A stretch of 20,736 nt of DNA, taken from a virus. Where the stretch lies: the IMG/VR virus record IMGVR_UViG_3300048586_000333, positions 1 through 20,736 of that record. One strand, given 5' to 3'. Below, in pieces: positions 6,212 through 14,652 of the stretch (within the stretch, counting starts at the first letter, position 1; the number at the start of each line of letters is the position of its first letter). The position numbers and the translations under genes were made by a program. Under the pieces are notes generated by a model. That model did not search any database, was not told the DNA's origin, and saw nothing but the letters and a program-made list of their open reading frames with translations.

Positions 6212-6697
6212 ATGACGATCTCCAATCACATCACCCTCGCCGATATCCACCGCATGCCGGTGGGCCAGATCGCGGCGCTGCCCGTCGACCAGCTCGCCCT
6301 GCTGAAAGGCATGGCGGACGAGCAGCTGACGCAGGCGAAGTCCATCTCGGATTGGCTCAATGGCGCCATCTCCGTGAAATACGCCGATCGCGCCGGTGAC
6401 TTTCGCCATGAGGCTGGCAAGGACACTGGCACGATCCGGTTCGATGATAATGGCGTCACCGTCATCGCCGAACTGCCCAAGCGCATAGATTGGGACCAGG
6501 CCAAGCTCGCCCAGATCGCTGCAAACATCGCATCGGCTGGCGAAGATCCGGCCGAGTTCATCGACACGAAGCTGTCGGTCTCCGAGCGCAAGTACGGTGC
6601 CCTTCCAGAAAGCTGGCGCAAGGGGTTCGAACCCGCCCGGACCGTCCGGACTGGCAAGCCCAAGTTCCGGCTGGTCTTGAACGAGGGGGCGAACTGA
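6212..6697 (+). CDS. Phage early protein of unknown function, 161 aa
   Basis: The ATG at 6212 follows GAGGGGGC at good spacing; a GTG at 6197 is possible but overlaps the previous stop. The N-terminal half is a helical, coiled-coil-like region (LPVDQLALLKGMADEQLTQAKSISDWLNGAI). The remainder includes FRHEAGKDTGTIRFDDNGVTVIAELPKRIDWDQ and SVSERKYGALPESW. It has no recognised catalytic motif. Its stop overlaps the ATG of the following ATPase gene by one base (TGATG), so it belongs to the recombination operon. Proteins of this kind commonly precede Sak4-like ATPases in Rhodobacterales-type phages; that is recollection, not verified. Confidence 0.75.
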   Translation: MTISNHITLADIHRMPVGQIAALPVDQLALLKGMADEQLTQAKSISDWLNGAISVKYADRAGDFRHEAGKDTGTIRFDDNGVTVIAELPKRIDWDQAKLAQIAANIASAGEDPAEFIDTKLSVSERKYGALPESWRKGFEPARTVRTGKPKFRLVLNEGAN

Positions 6698-7443
6698 TGG
6701 CCATTTCTCTCGCATCCCTGCGCATGACCTCGGCGCTGACGCCGCCGCGCATCCTGATCCATGGTGTGGCCGGAGTCGGCAAATCCACCTTCGCGGCCGA
6801 TGCAGACCGGCCGGTGTTCATCATGACCGAGGACGGGCTTGGCAAGCTTCAGGTGCCGCATTTTCCGCTGGCGACGAGCTATGCGGAAGTGGCCGGGGCC
6901 CTAGGTGCGCTGCTGACCGAGGGCCACGAGTTCGGAACGGTGGTCATCGACAGTGTCGACTGGCTGGAACCGCTGATCTGGGCCGAGGCCTGCCTGCGCA
7001 ACGGCTGGGCCTCCATCGAAACCCCCGGCTTCGGCAAGGGCTATGGCGAGGCGCTGAATGTCTGGCGCGAATATCTCGACAAGCTGAATGCGCTCCGGGA
7101 CCAGAAGGGCATGGCGGTCATCCAGATTGCCCATACCGACATCAAGCGCTTCGACAGCCCCGAGCACGAACCCTACGACCGGTATGTGATCAAGTTGCAG
7201 ACCCGCGCCTCGGCGCTGCTGCAGGAGCATTCGGACGTCGTGCTCTTCGCCAACTATCAGATCTCGGTCGCGAAATCCGATGTCGGCTTCAACAAGAAGG
7301 TGACCCGGGCGCTCGGGTCCGGTGCGCGCGTCATGCACACCGAAGAGCGCCCCGCCTTCCTCGCCAAGAACCGTTACGGCCTGCCGGACACGCTGCCCCT
7401 CAGCTGGGCCGAGTTCATGGCGGCCATGCCCCAATCCGAATGA
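6697..7443 (+). CDS. Sak4-like/AAA_24 phage ATPase
   Basis: A 248-aa RecA-fold nucleotide-binding protein with a Walker A GVAGVGKST (residues 23-31), a Walker B strand GTVVIDSVDWL (about 86-96), and IQIAHTDIKRFDSPEHEPYDRYVIKL further on. This matches the AAA_24 phage family, which includes Sak4 single-strand annealing ATPases. In phages these act with an SSB-like protein in recombination-dependent replication. That fits here, because the next gene encodes a DUF669 protein. It starts at the ATG overlapping the preceding stop. Confidence 0.85.
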   Translation: MAISLASLRMTSALTPPRILIHGVAGVGKSTFAADADRPVFIMTEDGLGKLQVPHFPLATSYAEVAGALGALLTEGHEFGTVVIDSVDWLEPLIWAEACLRNGWASIETPGFGKGYGEALNVWREYLDKLNALRDQKGMAVIQIAHTDIKRFDSPEHEPYDRYVIKLQTRASALLQEHSDVVLFANYQISVAKSDVGFNKKVTRALGSGARVMHTEERPAFLAKNRYGLPDTLPLSWAEFMAAMPQSE

Positions 7444-7464
7444 TCGCCCTGAAAGGACAAGACC

Positions 7465-7962
7465 ATGGCACGTTTCGACACGTCCTTTGACGCCACCAGC
7501 GTCGAACCCACCACCGCCCACGAGCTGCTGCCGGCGGGCAAATACCGCGCCCAGATCGTCGAAAGCGAGATGCGCGTCACCAAGAACGGCATGGGCCAGT
7601 TTCTCTGGCTGATGCTCGACATTCTCGAGGGCGAATACAAGGGCCGGAAGATCTTCGATCAGCTGAACCTCGTGAACCCGAATCCGACCACGGTGGAAAT
7701 CGCGCAGCGCACGTTGTCGGCCATCTGCCACGCGACGGGCAAGATGCATGTCAGCGATAGCGAGGAGCTGCACCTGATCCCGATGACGATCCAGGTGAAG
7801 GTCAAGCCGCCGAAGAATGGTTACGGCGAAAGCAATGCCGTCGCCTATCTGCCGCCCGACCGCGGCGTAGCGGCCCGTGCTGCCAAACCGACGCCCGCTG
7901 CGCCCGCCACACCTGCGGCCCCGCCCAAGATGGCGTCTGCGCCCTGGAACAAGAAGGGCTGA
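7465..7962 (+). CDS. DUF669 family phage protein (SSB-like)
   Basis: A 165-aa protein with the DUF669 pattern: LLPAGKYRAQIVESEMRVTK near the start, then LWLMLDILEGEYKGRKIFDQ, then a middle helix AQRTLSAICHATG, and VKVKPPKNGYGESNAVAYLP. The C-terminal 35 residues are alanine/proline-rich and end in PWNKKG, resembling the flexible tail of single-strand-binding proteins. DUF669 proteins are found with AAA_24/Sak4 ATPases in phage recombination operons. AAAGGA lies eight bases before the ATG. Confidence 0.85.
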   Translation: MARFDTSFDATSVEPTTAHELLPAGKYRAQIVESEMRVTKNGMGQFLWLMLDILEGEYKGRKIFDQLNLVNPNPTTVEIAQRTLSAICHATGKMHVSDSEELHLIPMTIQVKVKPPKNGYGESNAVAYLPPDRGVAARAAKPTPAAPATPAAPPKMASAPWNKKG

Positions 7963-8027
7963 TGCGCTGCGCCGCCCTGACCTGTTGACGGCCGGGGCGG
8001 TGCCCAACCCCATCTGAGGACACTCCC

Positions 8028-8402
8028 ATGACTGACATGACCAACGCGGCCGCCGAGGGAAACCTTGGGGCCGTGATCAGCACCGGCTTGCCTGATGATC
8101 AGCGCCGGTTGATCGAACTCGACGACGCTATTGCCAAGATCCGCACCCAGATCGCGACGGCCGATCTTGCCCGACAGCGCGGCCATAAGCCCATCGACCC
8201 GGACTGGTTCCATCGGGCCCGCACGGCACTCCGGCATCTGAGCCGTGAACGGGCGGAACTCCTGGCCAAAGGCACCGGCCGTCGCCGCCGGGAGAAGCTG
8301 AAGGATGCGCTGATCGGCGTCCTGCGCGAGCGCCATGATCCGGAGACTTGGAACGGCATTCTGGCTGAGGCACAGGCCCGCAGTGAACGGGAGGGTTTGT
8401 GA
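8028..8402 (+). CDS. Unknown helical 124-aa phage protein
   Basis: A small charged protein rich in Arg/Ala/Leu and predicted helical throughout (LIELDDAIAKIRTQIATADLARQRG; ARTALRHLSRERAELLAKG; GRRRREKLKDALIGVLRERHDPETW). TGAGGA lies 7-12 bases before the ATG. It overlaps the nuclease gene by one base at its stop. No family recognised. The coiled-coil-like character and position between an SSB-like protein and a nuclease suggest an accessory recombination factor (inference). Confidence 0.75.
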   Translation: MTDMTNAAAEGNLGAVISTGLPDDQRRLIELDDAIAKIRTQIATADLARQRGHKPIDPDWFHRARTALRHLSRERAELLAKGTGRRRREKLKDALIGVLRERHDPETWNGILAEAQARSEREGL

Positions 8403-9346
8403 TGGTCGAGATTCCCGAAGCCCCCACGCCAACGCTGACGGCGATCTATGCCGATTACGAGGCCCGCCAGGGCGATGGTTTTCGCGACCACCTTGGTGCC
8501 TCGATCATCGGCAAATCCTGCGCCCGCGCGCTCTGGTATGATTTCCGCTGGGTCACGCCTGCGCGCCATTCTGGCCGCCTGCTGCGCCTCTTCGAGACCG
8601 GCCAGCTGGAGGAGGACCGCCTCGTGCGCAATCTGCGCGCCACCGGTGCGACGGTGCTCGAGGTCGATCCCGAAACTGGCCGCCAGTTCCGCGTCGAGGC
8701 CCATGGCGGGCACTTTGGCGGATCGCTTGATGGCGTGGCCATCGGCATCCTCGAGGCCCCGAAGACCTGGCATGTGCTGGAGTTCAAGACCCATGGCATC
8801 AAGAGCTTCACCGAACTGACCTCCAAGGGCGTGGTGCTGGCCAAGCCCCAGCACGCCGCGCAGATGCAGATCTATATGCATCTGACGGGGATCACCCGCG
8901 CCCTGTACGTCGCGGTCTGCAAGGATACCGACGCGCTGCACATCGAGCGCATCGAGGCCGACAGCGCCATGGCAGGGCGCCTGCTGGAAAAAGCGGGCCG
9001 GGTTATCTTCGCCCAACACCCGCCCACGCGGATCAGCGAGGATCCGGCCTGGTTCGAGTGCCGGTTCTGCGATCACCATTCTGTCTGCCACGAGGGTGGC
9101 GGGGCGGCCGTTACCTGCCGGTCCTGTTTGCACTCAACCCCAATTGAGGGCGGCTGGCACTGCGTCCGCCACGACCGGACGCTGACACCTGCCGAGCAGC
9201 GTGTGGCCTGCACCCGCCATCTCCTCATCCCCGATCTCGTCCCGGGCGTGGTCATCGATGCGGGCGACGATGTCGTCACCTACCGCATGGCCGATGGCTC
9301 CACCTGGGCAAACGACGCCCGCACGACGGAGGCCGCGCCATGCTGA
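8402..9346 (+). CDS. RecB/Cas4-like PD-(D/E)XK nuclease with Fe-S cysteines
   Basis: A 314-aa protein with the nuclease core GGSLDGVAIG (Asp110), LEFKT (Glu127, Lys129) and the downstream helix AAQMQIYMHL (Gln154/Gln156), a RecB-type PD-(D/E)XK active site. Cys40 (KSCARALWYDF) plus Cys220, Cys223 and Cys229 (ECRFCDHHSVC) give the one-plus-three cysteine arrangement of Cas4/AddB/Fe-S exonucleases. After this, residues about 238-275 hold further cysteines and histidines (CRSCLHSTPIEGGWHCVRHD and ACTRH), suggesting an added zinc-binding module. Expected role: 5'-3' end resection in phage recombination. GGAGG precedes the ATG at 8402, and the gene overlaps the helicase gene by seven bases. Confidence 0.85.
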   Translation: MVEIPEAPTPTLTAIYADYEARQGDGFRDHLGASIIGKSCARALWYDFRWVTPARHSGRLLRLFETGQLEEDRLVRNLRATGATVLEVDPETGRQFRVEAHGGHFGGSLDGVAIGILEAPKTWHVLEFKTHGIKSFTELTSKGVVLAKPQHAAQMQIYMHLTGITRALYVAVCKDTDALHIERIEADSAMAGRLLEKAGRVIFAQHPPTRISEDPAWFECRFCDHHSVCHEGGGAAVTCRSCLHSTPIEGGWHCVRHDRTLTPAEQRVACTRHLLIPDLVPGVVIDAGDDVVTYRMADGSTWANDARTTEAAPC

Positions 9347-11076
9347 CCCTGCGCCCCTATCAACATGCCGCGATCACCGCGATCTACGGCTATTTCCAAT
9401 CCCACAAGGGCAATCCGCTGGTGGTCATCCCGACCGCAGGGGGCAAGAGCCTGGTCATGGCCGCTTTCATTGACGGCGTGCTGAAATCTTGGCCCGACCA
9501 GCGCATCCTGATCGTGACCCATGTCCGCGAGCTGATCGCCCAGAACCATGCCGAGATGATCGGGCTCTGGCCCGAGGCCCCGGCCGGCATCTATTCGGCG
9601 GGCTTGGGCAAGCGCGAGGCACAGGCCCGCATCCTCTTTGCGGGCATCCAGTCGATCCACCGCCGTGCGCAGGAGATCGGCCACACGGATCTCGTGCTGA
9701 TCGACGAGGCGCATCTAATTCCGGGCGACACGAGCACCATGTATCGCCGTTTTCTCGAAGGGCTGGCCCGGATCAACCCTGCGCTCAAGGTGATCGGGCT
9801 GACCGCCACGCCTTTCCGTCTCGACAGCGGCATGCTGCACGAGGGAAAGAACGCGCTCTTCACCGACATCGCCTACGAGGCCCCGGTGCGCGATCTGATC
9901 GATGCCGGATATCTCAGCCCGCTCGTCTCGAAGCAGCCCGCCACGCGGCTGGATGTCTCGAAGGTCGGCACCCGTGCGGGCGATTTCATCCAGCGCGATC
10001 TGGCGGCCGCGGTCGACAAGGAGGCCATCACGCGCGCGGCGGTCACCGAGATCATCGAACATGGGCGGGAGCGCAATTCCTGGCTGGCCTTCTGCTCCGG
10101 CGTCGAGCACGCCCGCCATGTCGCCGAGGAATTTGGTCGACAGGGGATCACCTGCCGCACCATCTTTGGCGACACGCCGAAGGAGGAGCGGGACGCGATC
10201 ATCGCCGCCTTCAAGCGCGGTGAAATCCGCGCGCTGGCCTCGATGAGCGTGCTGACCACAGGCTTCAACGCCCCTGCCGTCGATCTGATCGCGCTCCTGC
10301 GCCCCACCAAGTCCGCAGGCCTCTATGTGCAGATGGTCGGCCGCGGCACGCGCCTCGCCCTTGGCAAGAAAAACTGCCTGGTCCTCGACTTTGCTGGCAA
10401 TGTCCGTCGCCACGGGCCGATCGATCTGGTGCGGCCCCGACGGCCCGGCGAGGCCGGTGGTGGCGAGGCCCCGACCAAGGTTTGCCCGGAATGCGACAGC
10501 ATCATCTCGCTTTCGGCGACGGAATGCCCGGACTGCGGCTACGTCTTTCCAGCCCGGAAGGTGAAGATTGCCCCCACGGCGGCCACACTTCCCGTCCTGT
10601 CGCCGAAAGTGCAGTGGCTGCCGGTCCACGGCGTCTCCTACAGCCGGCATGACAAGCTTGGCGGGCTGCCCTCGCTGAAGGTCACCTATAGCTGCGGGCT
10701 GAAGTCGTACAGCGAATGGGTCTGCATCGAGCACCAGGGCTATGCCCGGCAGAAAGCTGCAGACTGGTGGCGCAAGCGCGCCCCGGAGTGCCCGGTGCCG
10801 CTCACCGTCGATCAGGCCATCGCGGAAGCCGCGCGGCTTGCGCGCCCGAGCGAAATCTCGGTCCGTCCCTCGGGCCGCTATCTCGAAGTCTCCGGCTACA
10901 GGTTCGACCCATGCGCCCAATTCACACCGGCCTCTGCGCCGTCTGCCACCGGCAACCTCGTGGGTTTGGCTGGTTCGACCGGGACTTCCGCATCTCCGAC
11001 CCGCGCCGCGATGCCAGCCGCAAGCACCTCTGCAGCCGAACCTGCCAGGACATCTGCCATGGGAGGAAGGGCATGA
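9340..11076 (+). CDS. SF2 DEAD/DEAH helicase with zinc ribbon
   Basis: A superfamily 2 helicase: Q-like N-terminus LRPYQHAAI, motif I PTAGGKS (residues 31-37), motif II DEAH (122-125), motif III-like LTATPFR (about 154), and a second RecA domain with LTTGFNAPAVD and motif VI QMVGRGTRLA (about 331-340). Two CxxC pairs follow (CPECDSIISLSATECPDCGY, about 384-403), forming a zinc ribbon. The core resembles phage helicases for DNA unwinding in replication or recombination. Residues from about 524 on (after GYRFDP) are low-complexity Ala/Ser/Pro/Thr and overlap the next gene by 166 bases in another frame, so this tail may be a recent extension. The start overlaps the nuclease gene. Confidence 0.9.
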   Translation: MLTLRPYQHAAITAIYGYFQSHKGNPLVVIPTAGGKSLVMAAFIDGVLKSWPDQRILIVTHVRELIAQNHAEMIGLWPEAPAGIYSAGLGKREAQARILFAGIQSIHRRAQEIGHTDLVLIDEAHLIPGDTSTMYRRFLEGLARINPALKVIGLTATPFRLDSGMLHEGKNALFTDIAYEAPVRDLIDAGYLSPLVSKQPATRLDVSKVGTRAGDFIQRDLAAAVDKEAITRAAVTEIIEHGRERNSWLAFCSGVEHARHVAEEFGRQGITCRTIFGDTPKEERDAIIAAFKRGEIRALASMSVLTTGFNAPAVDLIALLRPTKSAGLYVQMVGRGTRLALGKKNCLVLDFAGNVRRHGPIDLVRPRRPGEAGGGEAPTKVCPECDSIISLSATECPDCGYVFPARKVKIAPTAATLPVLSPKVQWLPVHGVSYSRHDKLGGLPSLKVTYSCGLKSYSEWVCIEHQGYARQKAADWWRKRAPECPVPLTVDQAIAEAARLARPSEISVRPSGRYLEVSGYRFDPCAQFTPASAPSATGNLVGLAGSTGTSASPTRAAMPAASTSAAEPARTSAMGGRA

Positions 11077-11297
11077 TCGATCCCACCCCGAACGAAGCCG
11101 AGGCGATGACCGTCGGCGGCCAACAAGGTGGAGAGTATCTCGAGAGCATCGGGAAGTCCGATCTCGCCACGCTGACCGAGACCGAATGGGACCGCTTCAT
11201 CGATGCGGTCGTCACCGGATATTGCGAACACCTGCGCGAGCTTGCAGCCAAGGACCGCAAACGCCTCGACGCCATGACCCCCGAGGTGCCCTTCTGA
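10911..11297 (+). CDS. DUF6511-like small zinc-binding phage protein
   Basis: A 128-aa protein with a cysteine-rich N-terminus (CAVCHRQPRGFGWFD ... HLCSRTCQDICHG) that can form a zinc knuckle. A helical part follows (MIDPTPNEAEAM, GGEYLESIGKSDLATLTETEWDRF, VVTGYCEHLRELAAKDRKRLD) ending in EVPF. This is the layout of a family I know as DUF6511, found next to phage helicase/primase genes. It starts inside the helicase frame, and the overlap (10911-11076) is in a different frame. The stop overlaps the primase ATG by one base. Confidence in the protein is good; the exact family label is from memory. Confidence 0.78.
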   Translation: MRPIHTGLCAVCHRQPRGFGWFDRDFRISDPRRDASRKHLCSRTCQDICHGRKGMIDPTPNEAEAMTVGGQQGGEYLESIGKSDLATLTETEWDRFIDAVVTGYCEHLRELAAKDRKRLDAMTPEVPF

Positions 11298-13576
11298 TGG
11301 CTGACACATCCTTCATGGCGCGCTTCGGCGCGCGGCTCGTCACCAATGGTTATGCCATCCTGCCCATCGGCCCGGGCACGAAAAAGCCCGGCCGCTTCCA
11401 GCGTGGGGCTTGGGCGGACTACCCGGAATGGAACCGCCATGCTGAACGCGGCACCACCGAGGTCGAGGTGTCCATATGGTCGTCCTGGCCGGATTGCGGC
11501 ATCGGGATCGTGGGCGGTGCCGTGGCGGCGGTCGATATCGACATTGCCGATGACGCGGAACTGGCTCTGCGGATCGAGCGCTTGGCACGTGAACGCCTCG
11601 GTGACACGCCAGCGCTGCGCATCGGCCGAGCTCCGAAGCGCATGCTGGTCTATCGCACCACCGAGCCCTTCCGCGGCATCAAACGCCATCCGCTGGAGGT
11701 GCTCTGCCTCGGGCAGCAGTTCCTGGCCTATGCCATCCACCCCGACACCGGCGCGCCCTATGCCTGGCCCGAGGAGGGGCTGGCGGACATCGACATCACC
11801 GACCTGCCGGAAATCTCGGCCGAGGTGGCGCTAGCGTTTCTCGACGAGGCCTACGCCTTGCTGCCAGAAACCCTGCGGCAGCGCGGGCTGGCTGCCATAT
11901 CGCCGCCAGCGGAAGTCTCGCGCGGTCACAGTCAGATCGGCACCTTGCCCGCGATAGAGGCCGCCCTCGCATGGCTGCCCAACGCCGAACTCGACTATGA
12001 CAGCTGGATGCGCATTGGCATGGCGCTGAAAGGTGCGCTTGGCGAGGCCGGGGCTGATCTCTTTGCTGACTGGTCAGCGCAGGCCGCCAAGGACGTGCCC
12101 GCAACCACGCTGAAGGCCTGGGCCAGCTTCAAGCCCGACCGGATTGGGGCTGGCACGATCTATCATCTCGCAATGGAACGTGGCTGGCAGCCTGATCCCG
12201 ACCTCCGCCTGGATGGCAGCCTGCCGGAGAACGGGGATCATCCTGCGGCGGGTCTGCTTGCAAGATTGGATGTAACCGCGAATTTTCCCTCTGTGGCCCC
12301 AGCCGCACCGCCGTTCTCGCTGGCCATCCCTGACGGGTTGGTGGGCGATCTGACGGATTACATGCTGTCCACCGCCCGGCGCCCGCAGCCGCTTCTGTCG
12401 CTTGGGGCCAGCCTCTGCGCCATCGGCGCGCTGATGGGGCGGAATTACCGCACCGAAAGCAACCTGCGCTCGAACCTTTATGTCGTGGGTATCGCCGACA
12501 GTGGATCGGGTAAGAACCACGCCCGCGAAATCATCAACGAGACCTTCTTCGAGGCGGGGCTGGCTCATCATCTCGGGGGAAACAAGATCGCCTCCGGCGC
12601 AGGGCTTTTGACCGCGCTGCACCGCCAGCCCGCGATCCTGTTCCAGATCGACGAGTTCGGCATGTTCCTGTCGGCTGCCGCAGACCGCAAGCGCAGCCCG
12701 CGCCACATCACGGAAATCCTCGACAACATGACCGAGCTTTACACCTCGGCTGGCGGGATCTTCCTCGGCGCGGAATATGCCAACCGGGACGGCACGAACG
12801 AGCGGCGCGACATCAACCAGCCCTGCCTGTGCGTCTACGGCACGACGACGCCGCTGCACTTCTGGGGGGCACTGCAGGGGGCGAACGTGGTCGATGGATC
12901 ACTGGCCCGTTTCCTGATCCTGCCCAGCGACGAAGATTACCCCGACGAAAATATCGCCGTGGGCATCCGGCAGGCCCCGCCTGCGTTGATCCGAGGACTG
13001 CAGATGATCGCGGCGGGCGGAGGCGGAAAGAAGGGCAACCTAACGGGCAAGACCGCTGATCAGAACACTGCCGTGAACCCGATGATCGTGCCCATGACCG
13101 AGGAGGCCCGGGCCCGGTTCCGCCAGCTCAGCATCGAGCTGACCGAAGAATTGCGGGCGGCGGCGGGCACGGCCTTCACGGCCATCCTCGCCCGCATCGG
13201 GGAAAACGCCCTGAAGCTTGCGCTGATCGTGGCGGTCGGGCGCGATCCGGTTCAACCCGAGATCGAGATCACTGCGGCTGACTGGGCGATCAGTTTCGTG
13301 CGGCATTACGCCCAGCGGACCATGGAAGCGGTTGAGCGGCATGTCGCGGATACCGAGACCGAGGCCCACCTGAAGCGACTGAAGGAGATCATCCGTTCAT
13401 CCGGGGCCAAGGGGATCACGAAATCCGAGATCACCCGGGCCTCGCAGTGGTTGAAATCGCGCGATCGCGACGAAATCCTGCTCACCCTGATCGAGAGCGG
13501 CGACATCACCACCGGCATGCGCGGGTCATCGACCAAGCAAGCCATGGTCTACAGGATGGCAAGGTGGGGTGAATGA
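11297..13576 (+). CDS. Bifunctional primase-polymerase / helicase
   Basis: A 759-aa protein. Residues about 10-190 form an archaeo-eukaryotic-type Prim-Pol domain (YAILPIGPGTKKPG, then VSIWSSWPDCGIGIVGG, and VDIDIADD with the catalytic acidic pair). Residues about 215-290 look like a PriCT primase C-terminal domain (IEAALAWLPNAELDYDSWMRIGMALKG). Residues about 330-680 form an ATPase/helicase of the DUF3987 type, with Walker A-like GIADSGSGKN (around 398-407) and ILFQIDEFG (around 450). The C-terminus (about 695-755) looks like a winged helix. It starts at the ATG overlapping the previous stop (TGATG). It is probably the replication initiator/primase of the phage. Confidence 0.88.
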   Translation: MADTSFMARFGARLVTNGYAILPIGPGTKKPGRFQRGAWADYPEWNRHAERGTTEVEVSIWSSWPDCGIGIVGGAVAAVDIDIADDAELALRIERLARERLGDTPALRIGRAPKRMLVYRTTEPFRGIKRHPLEVLCLGQQFLAYAIHPDTGAPYAWPEEGLADIDITDLPEISAEVALAFLDEAYALLPETLRQRGLAAISPPAEVSRGHSQIGTLPAIEAALAWLPNAELDYDSWMRIGMALKGALGEAGADLFADWSAQAAKDVPATTLKAWASFKPDRIGAGTIYHLAMERGWQPDPDLRLDGSLPENGDHPAAGLLARLDVTANFPSVAPAAPPFSLAIPDGLVGDLTDYMLSTARRPQPLLSLGASLCAIGALMGRNYRTESNLRSNLYVVGIADSGSGKNHAREIINETFFEAGLAHHLGGNKIASGAGLLTALHRQPAILFQIDEFGMFLSAAADRKRSPRHITEILDNMTELYTSAGGIFLGAEYANRDGTNERRDINQPCLCVYGTTTPLHFWGALQGANVVDGSLARFLILPSDEDYPDENIAVGIRQAPPALIRGLQMIAAGGGGKKGNLTGKTADQNTAVNPMIVPMTEEARARFRQLSIELTEELRAAAGTAFTAILARIGENALKLALIVAVGRDPVQPEIEITAADWAISFVRHYAQRTMEAVERHVADTETEAHLKRLKEIIRSSGAKGITKSEITRASQWLKSRDRDEILLTLIESGDITTGMRGSSTKQAMVYRMARWGE

Positions 13577-13581
13577 CCGGA

Positions 13582-13844
13582 GATCCTTCAAAGCCTCAAA
13601 AGGCGATCTTGAAGCAAGGAGTGGGGTCAAGCCCATGCTATGAAAGAGAGAAGAGGGATCCTTCAAATCTTTCAATCTTTCAAGAGGACCCCTTATCCCT
13701 GTAGGCGTGCGCGCGCGTTTTGAGATGAGGAGAGAGGTACCTATTGAAATATTGAATAATTGAAAGACTACATATTATATATACAGGACAACCACTTAGG
13801 GGCGGAAATCTTTCAAGAGACCCCTCTGACGGTTTTGAAGGATC
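13582..13844. repeat. AT-rich non-coding region with CTTTCAA-type repeats
   Basis: The 390 bases between the primase and resolvase genes hold no convincing gene. ATCTTTCAA occurs at 13667-13675, 13675-13683 and 13808-13816, and its inverse TTGAAAGA at 13760-13767. GATCCTTCAA occurs at 13582-13591 and 13657-13666, and inverted at 13835-13844. CTTTCAAGAG followed by GACCCCT or ACCCCT appears on both sides of a strikingly AT-rich centre (13741-13785) within GC-rich DNA. Iteron-like repeats around an AT-rich segment next to a primase gene fit a replication origin or a multi-site regulatory region; this is inference. Confidence 0.5.
13752..13781 (+). promoter_or_regulatory. Possible promoter in the AT-rich region
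   Basis: TTGAAT (13752-13757) precedes TTATAT/TATATA (13775-13781) by 17-18 bases. It may drive the resolvase operon starting at 13967. The region is so AT-rich that a chance match is quite possible. Confidence 0.35.
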
Positions 13845-13966
13845 TGCCGGGCGGCACGCTCGCCCCGCGCCTGACATGACCAGACCACCCTTCGGGGCCT
13901 GGCGAGACCGCAGCCTTCACCGGCCAGCCCTCCCGCCACGCTCGCCAAAGCGAAGAGGAGGTCTTG

Positions 13967-14455
13967 ATGACCCAGTCCGATAACACCCCGCGCTGCATGC
14001 TGGCGCTCGATCTTGGCACGACGACAGGCTGGGCCCTGCGTGGCCATGACGGTCTGATCACAACTGGCACGGCCAGCTTCAAGCCCGGCCGCTATGATGG
14101 CGGCGGGATGCGCTACCTGCGCTTCACCAATTGGCTGACGGAACTCGACCGGTTGTCCGGCCCGATCTCAGCCATCTGGTTCGAGGAAGTTCGCCGCCAC
14201 GCGGGAACTGACGCGGCTCATGTCTATGGCGGTCTGATGGCAACCTTGACCGCGTGGTGCGAACTTCGCGGCATCCCTTATCAGGGCGTCCCGGTCGGTA
14301 CGATCAAGCGCCACGCGACCGGCAAGGGCAATGCGCCCAAGGAGGCAATGATCGCAGCGGCCCGCGCGCGCGGGTTCAGCCCCGTCAACGACAACGAGGC
14401 CGATGCCATTGCGTTGCTGGTCTGGGCAATCGAGACGAATGGGGGTGTGGCATGA
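13967..14455 (+). CDS. RuvC-like Holliday junction resolvase
   Basis: A 162-aa RNase H-fold protein of the phage RuvC-like type. The first strand LALDLGTTTGWAL carries Asp15, IWFEEVRRH carries Glu73, and the C-terminal helix VNDNEADAIALLVWA carries Glu144 and Asp146, giving a complete acidic active site. The GTIKRHATGKGNAPKEAM segment before the last motif is typical. It would resolve recombination or replication intermediates before packaging. GAGGAGG lies five bases before the ATG at 13967. It overlaps the next gene by four bases. Confidence 0.88.
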   Translation: MTQSDNTPRCMLALDLGTTTGWALRGHDGLITTGTASFKPGRYDGGGMRYLRFTNWLTELDRLSGPISAIWFEEVRRHAGTDAAHVYGGLMATLTAWCELRGIPYQGVPVGTIKRHATGKGNAPKEAMIAAARARGFSPVNDNEADAIALLVWAIETNGGVA

Positions 14456-14652
14456 GGCTCTACCCCAAAGGCTACGGCGGCCAGCGCCGGGATCCCGAGC
14501 AGGTCAAACGGGACGGATGGCACGAGCAGCGCATGCTGGCCGTGTCGCTCGATGACCCGCGTCTCACCTGGCCCGAGCGCGAACTCGTCCACCAGTTGGG
14601 TGACAAGCTCTATGGCAAGCTTCCTGCGGTGAGGGAGGTGGGCCATGGCTGA
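14452..14652 (+). CDS. Small phage protein, 66 aa
   Basis: Starts at the ATG overlapping the resolvase stop (ATGA). The sequence is basic and starts MRLYPKGYGGQRRDPEQVKR; the second half is DDPRLTWPERELVHQLGDKLYG. It has no known motif. The overlaps on both sides (4 and 8 bases) and codon use consistent with its neighbours support it as a real gene. Confidence 0.65.
   Translation: MRLYPKGYGGQRRDPEQVKRDGWHEQRMLAVSLDDPRLTWPERELVHQLGDKLYGKLPAVREVGHG

Noticed and set aside
9715-10920. 401-codon open frame on the minus strand
   Set aside because: It lies antisense to the helicase, whose motifs are unambiguous; its long openness follows from high GC at third codon positions.
10742-11296. Longer N-terminus of the primase frame
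   Set aside because: The Prim-Pol domain begins just after the ATG at 11297, which overlaps the preceding stop; the upstream part is out-of-frame sequence of the helicase and DUF6511-like genes.
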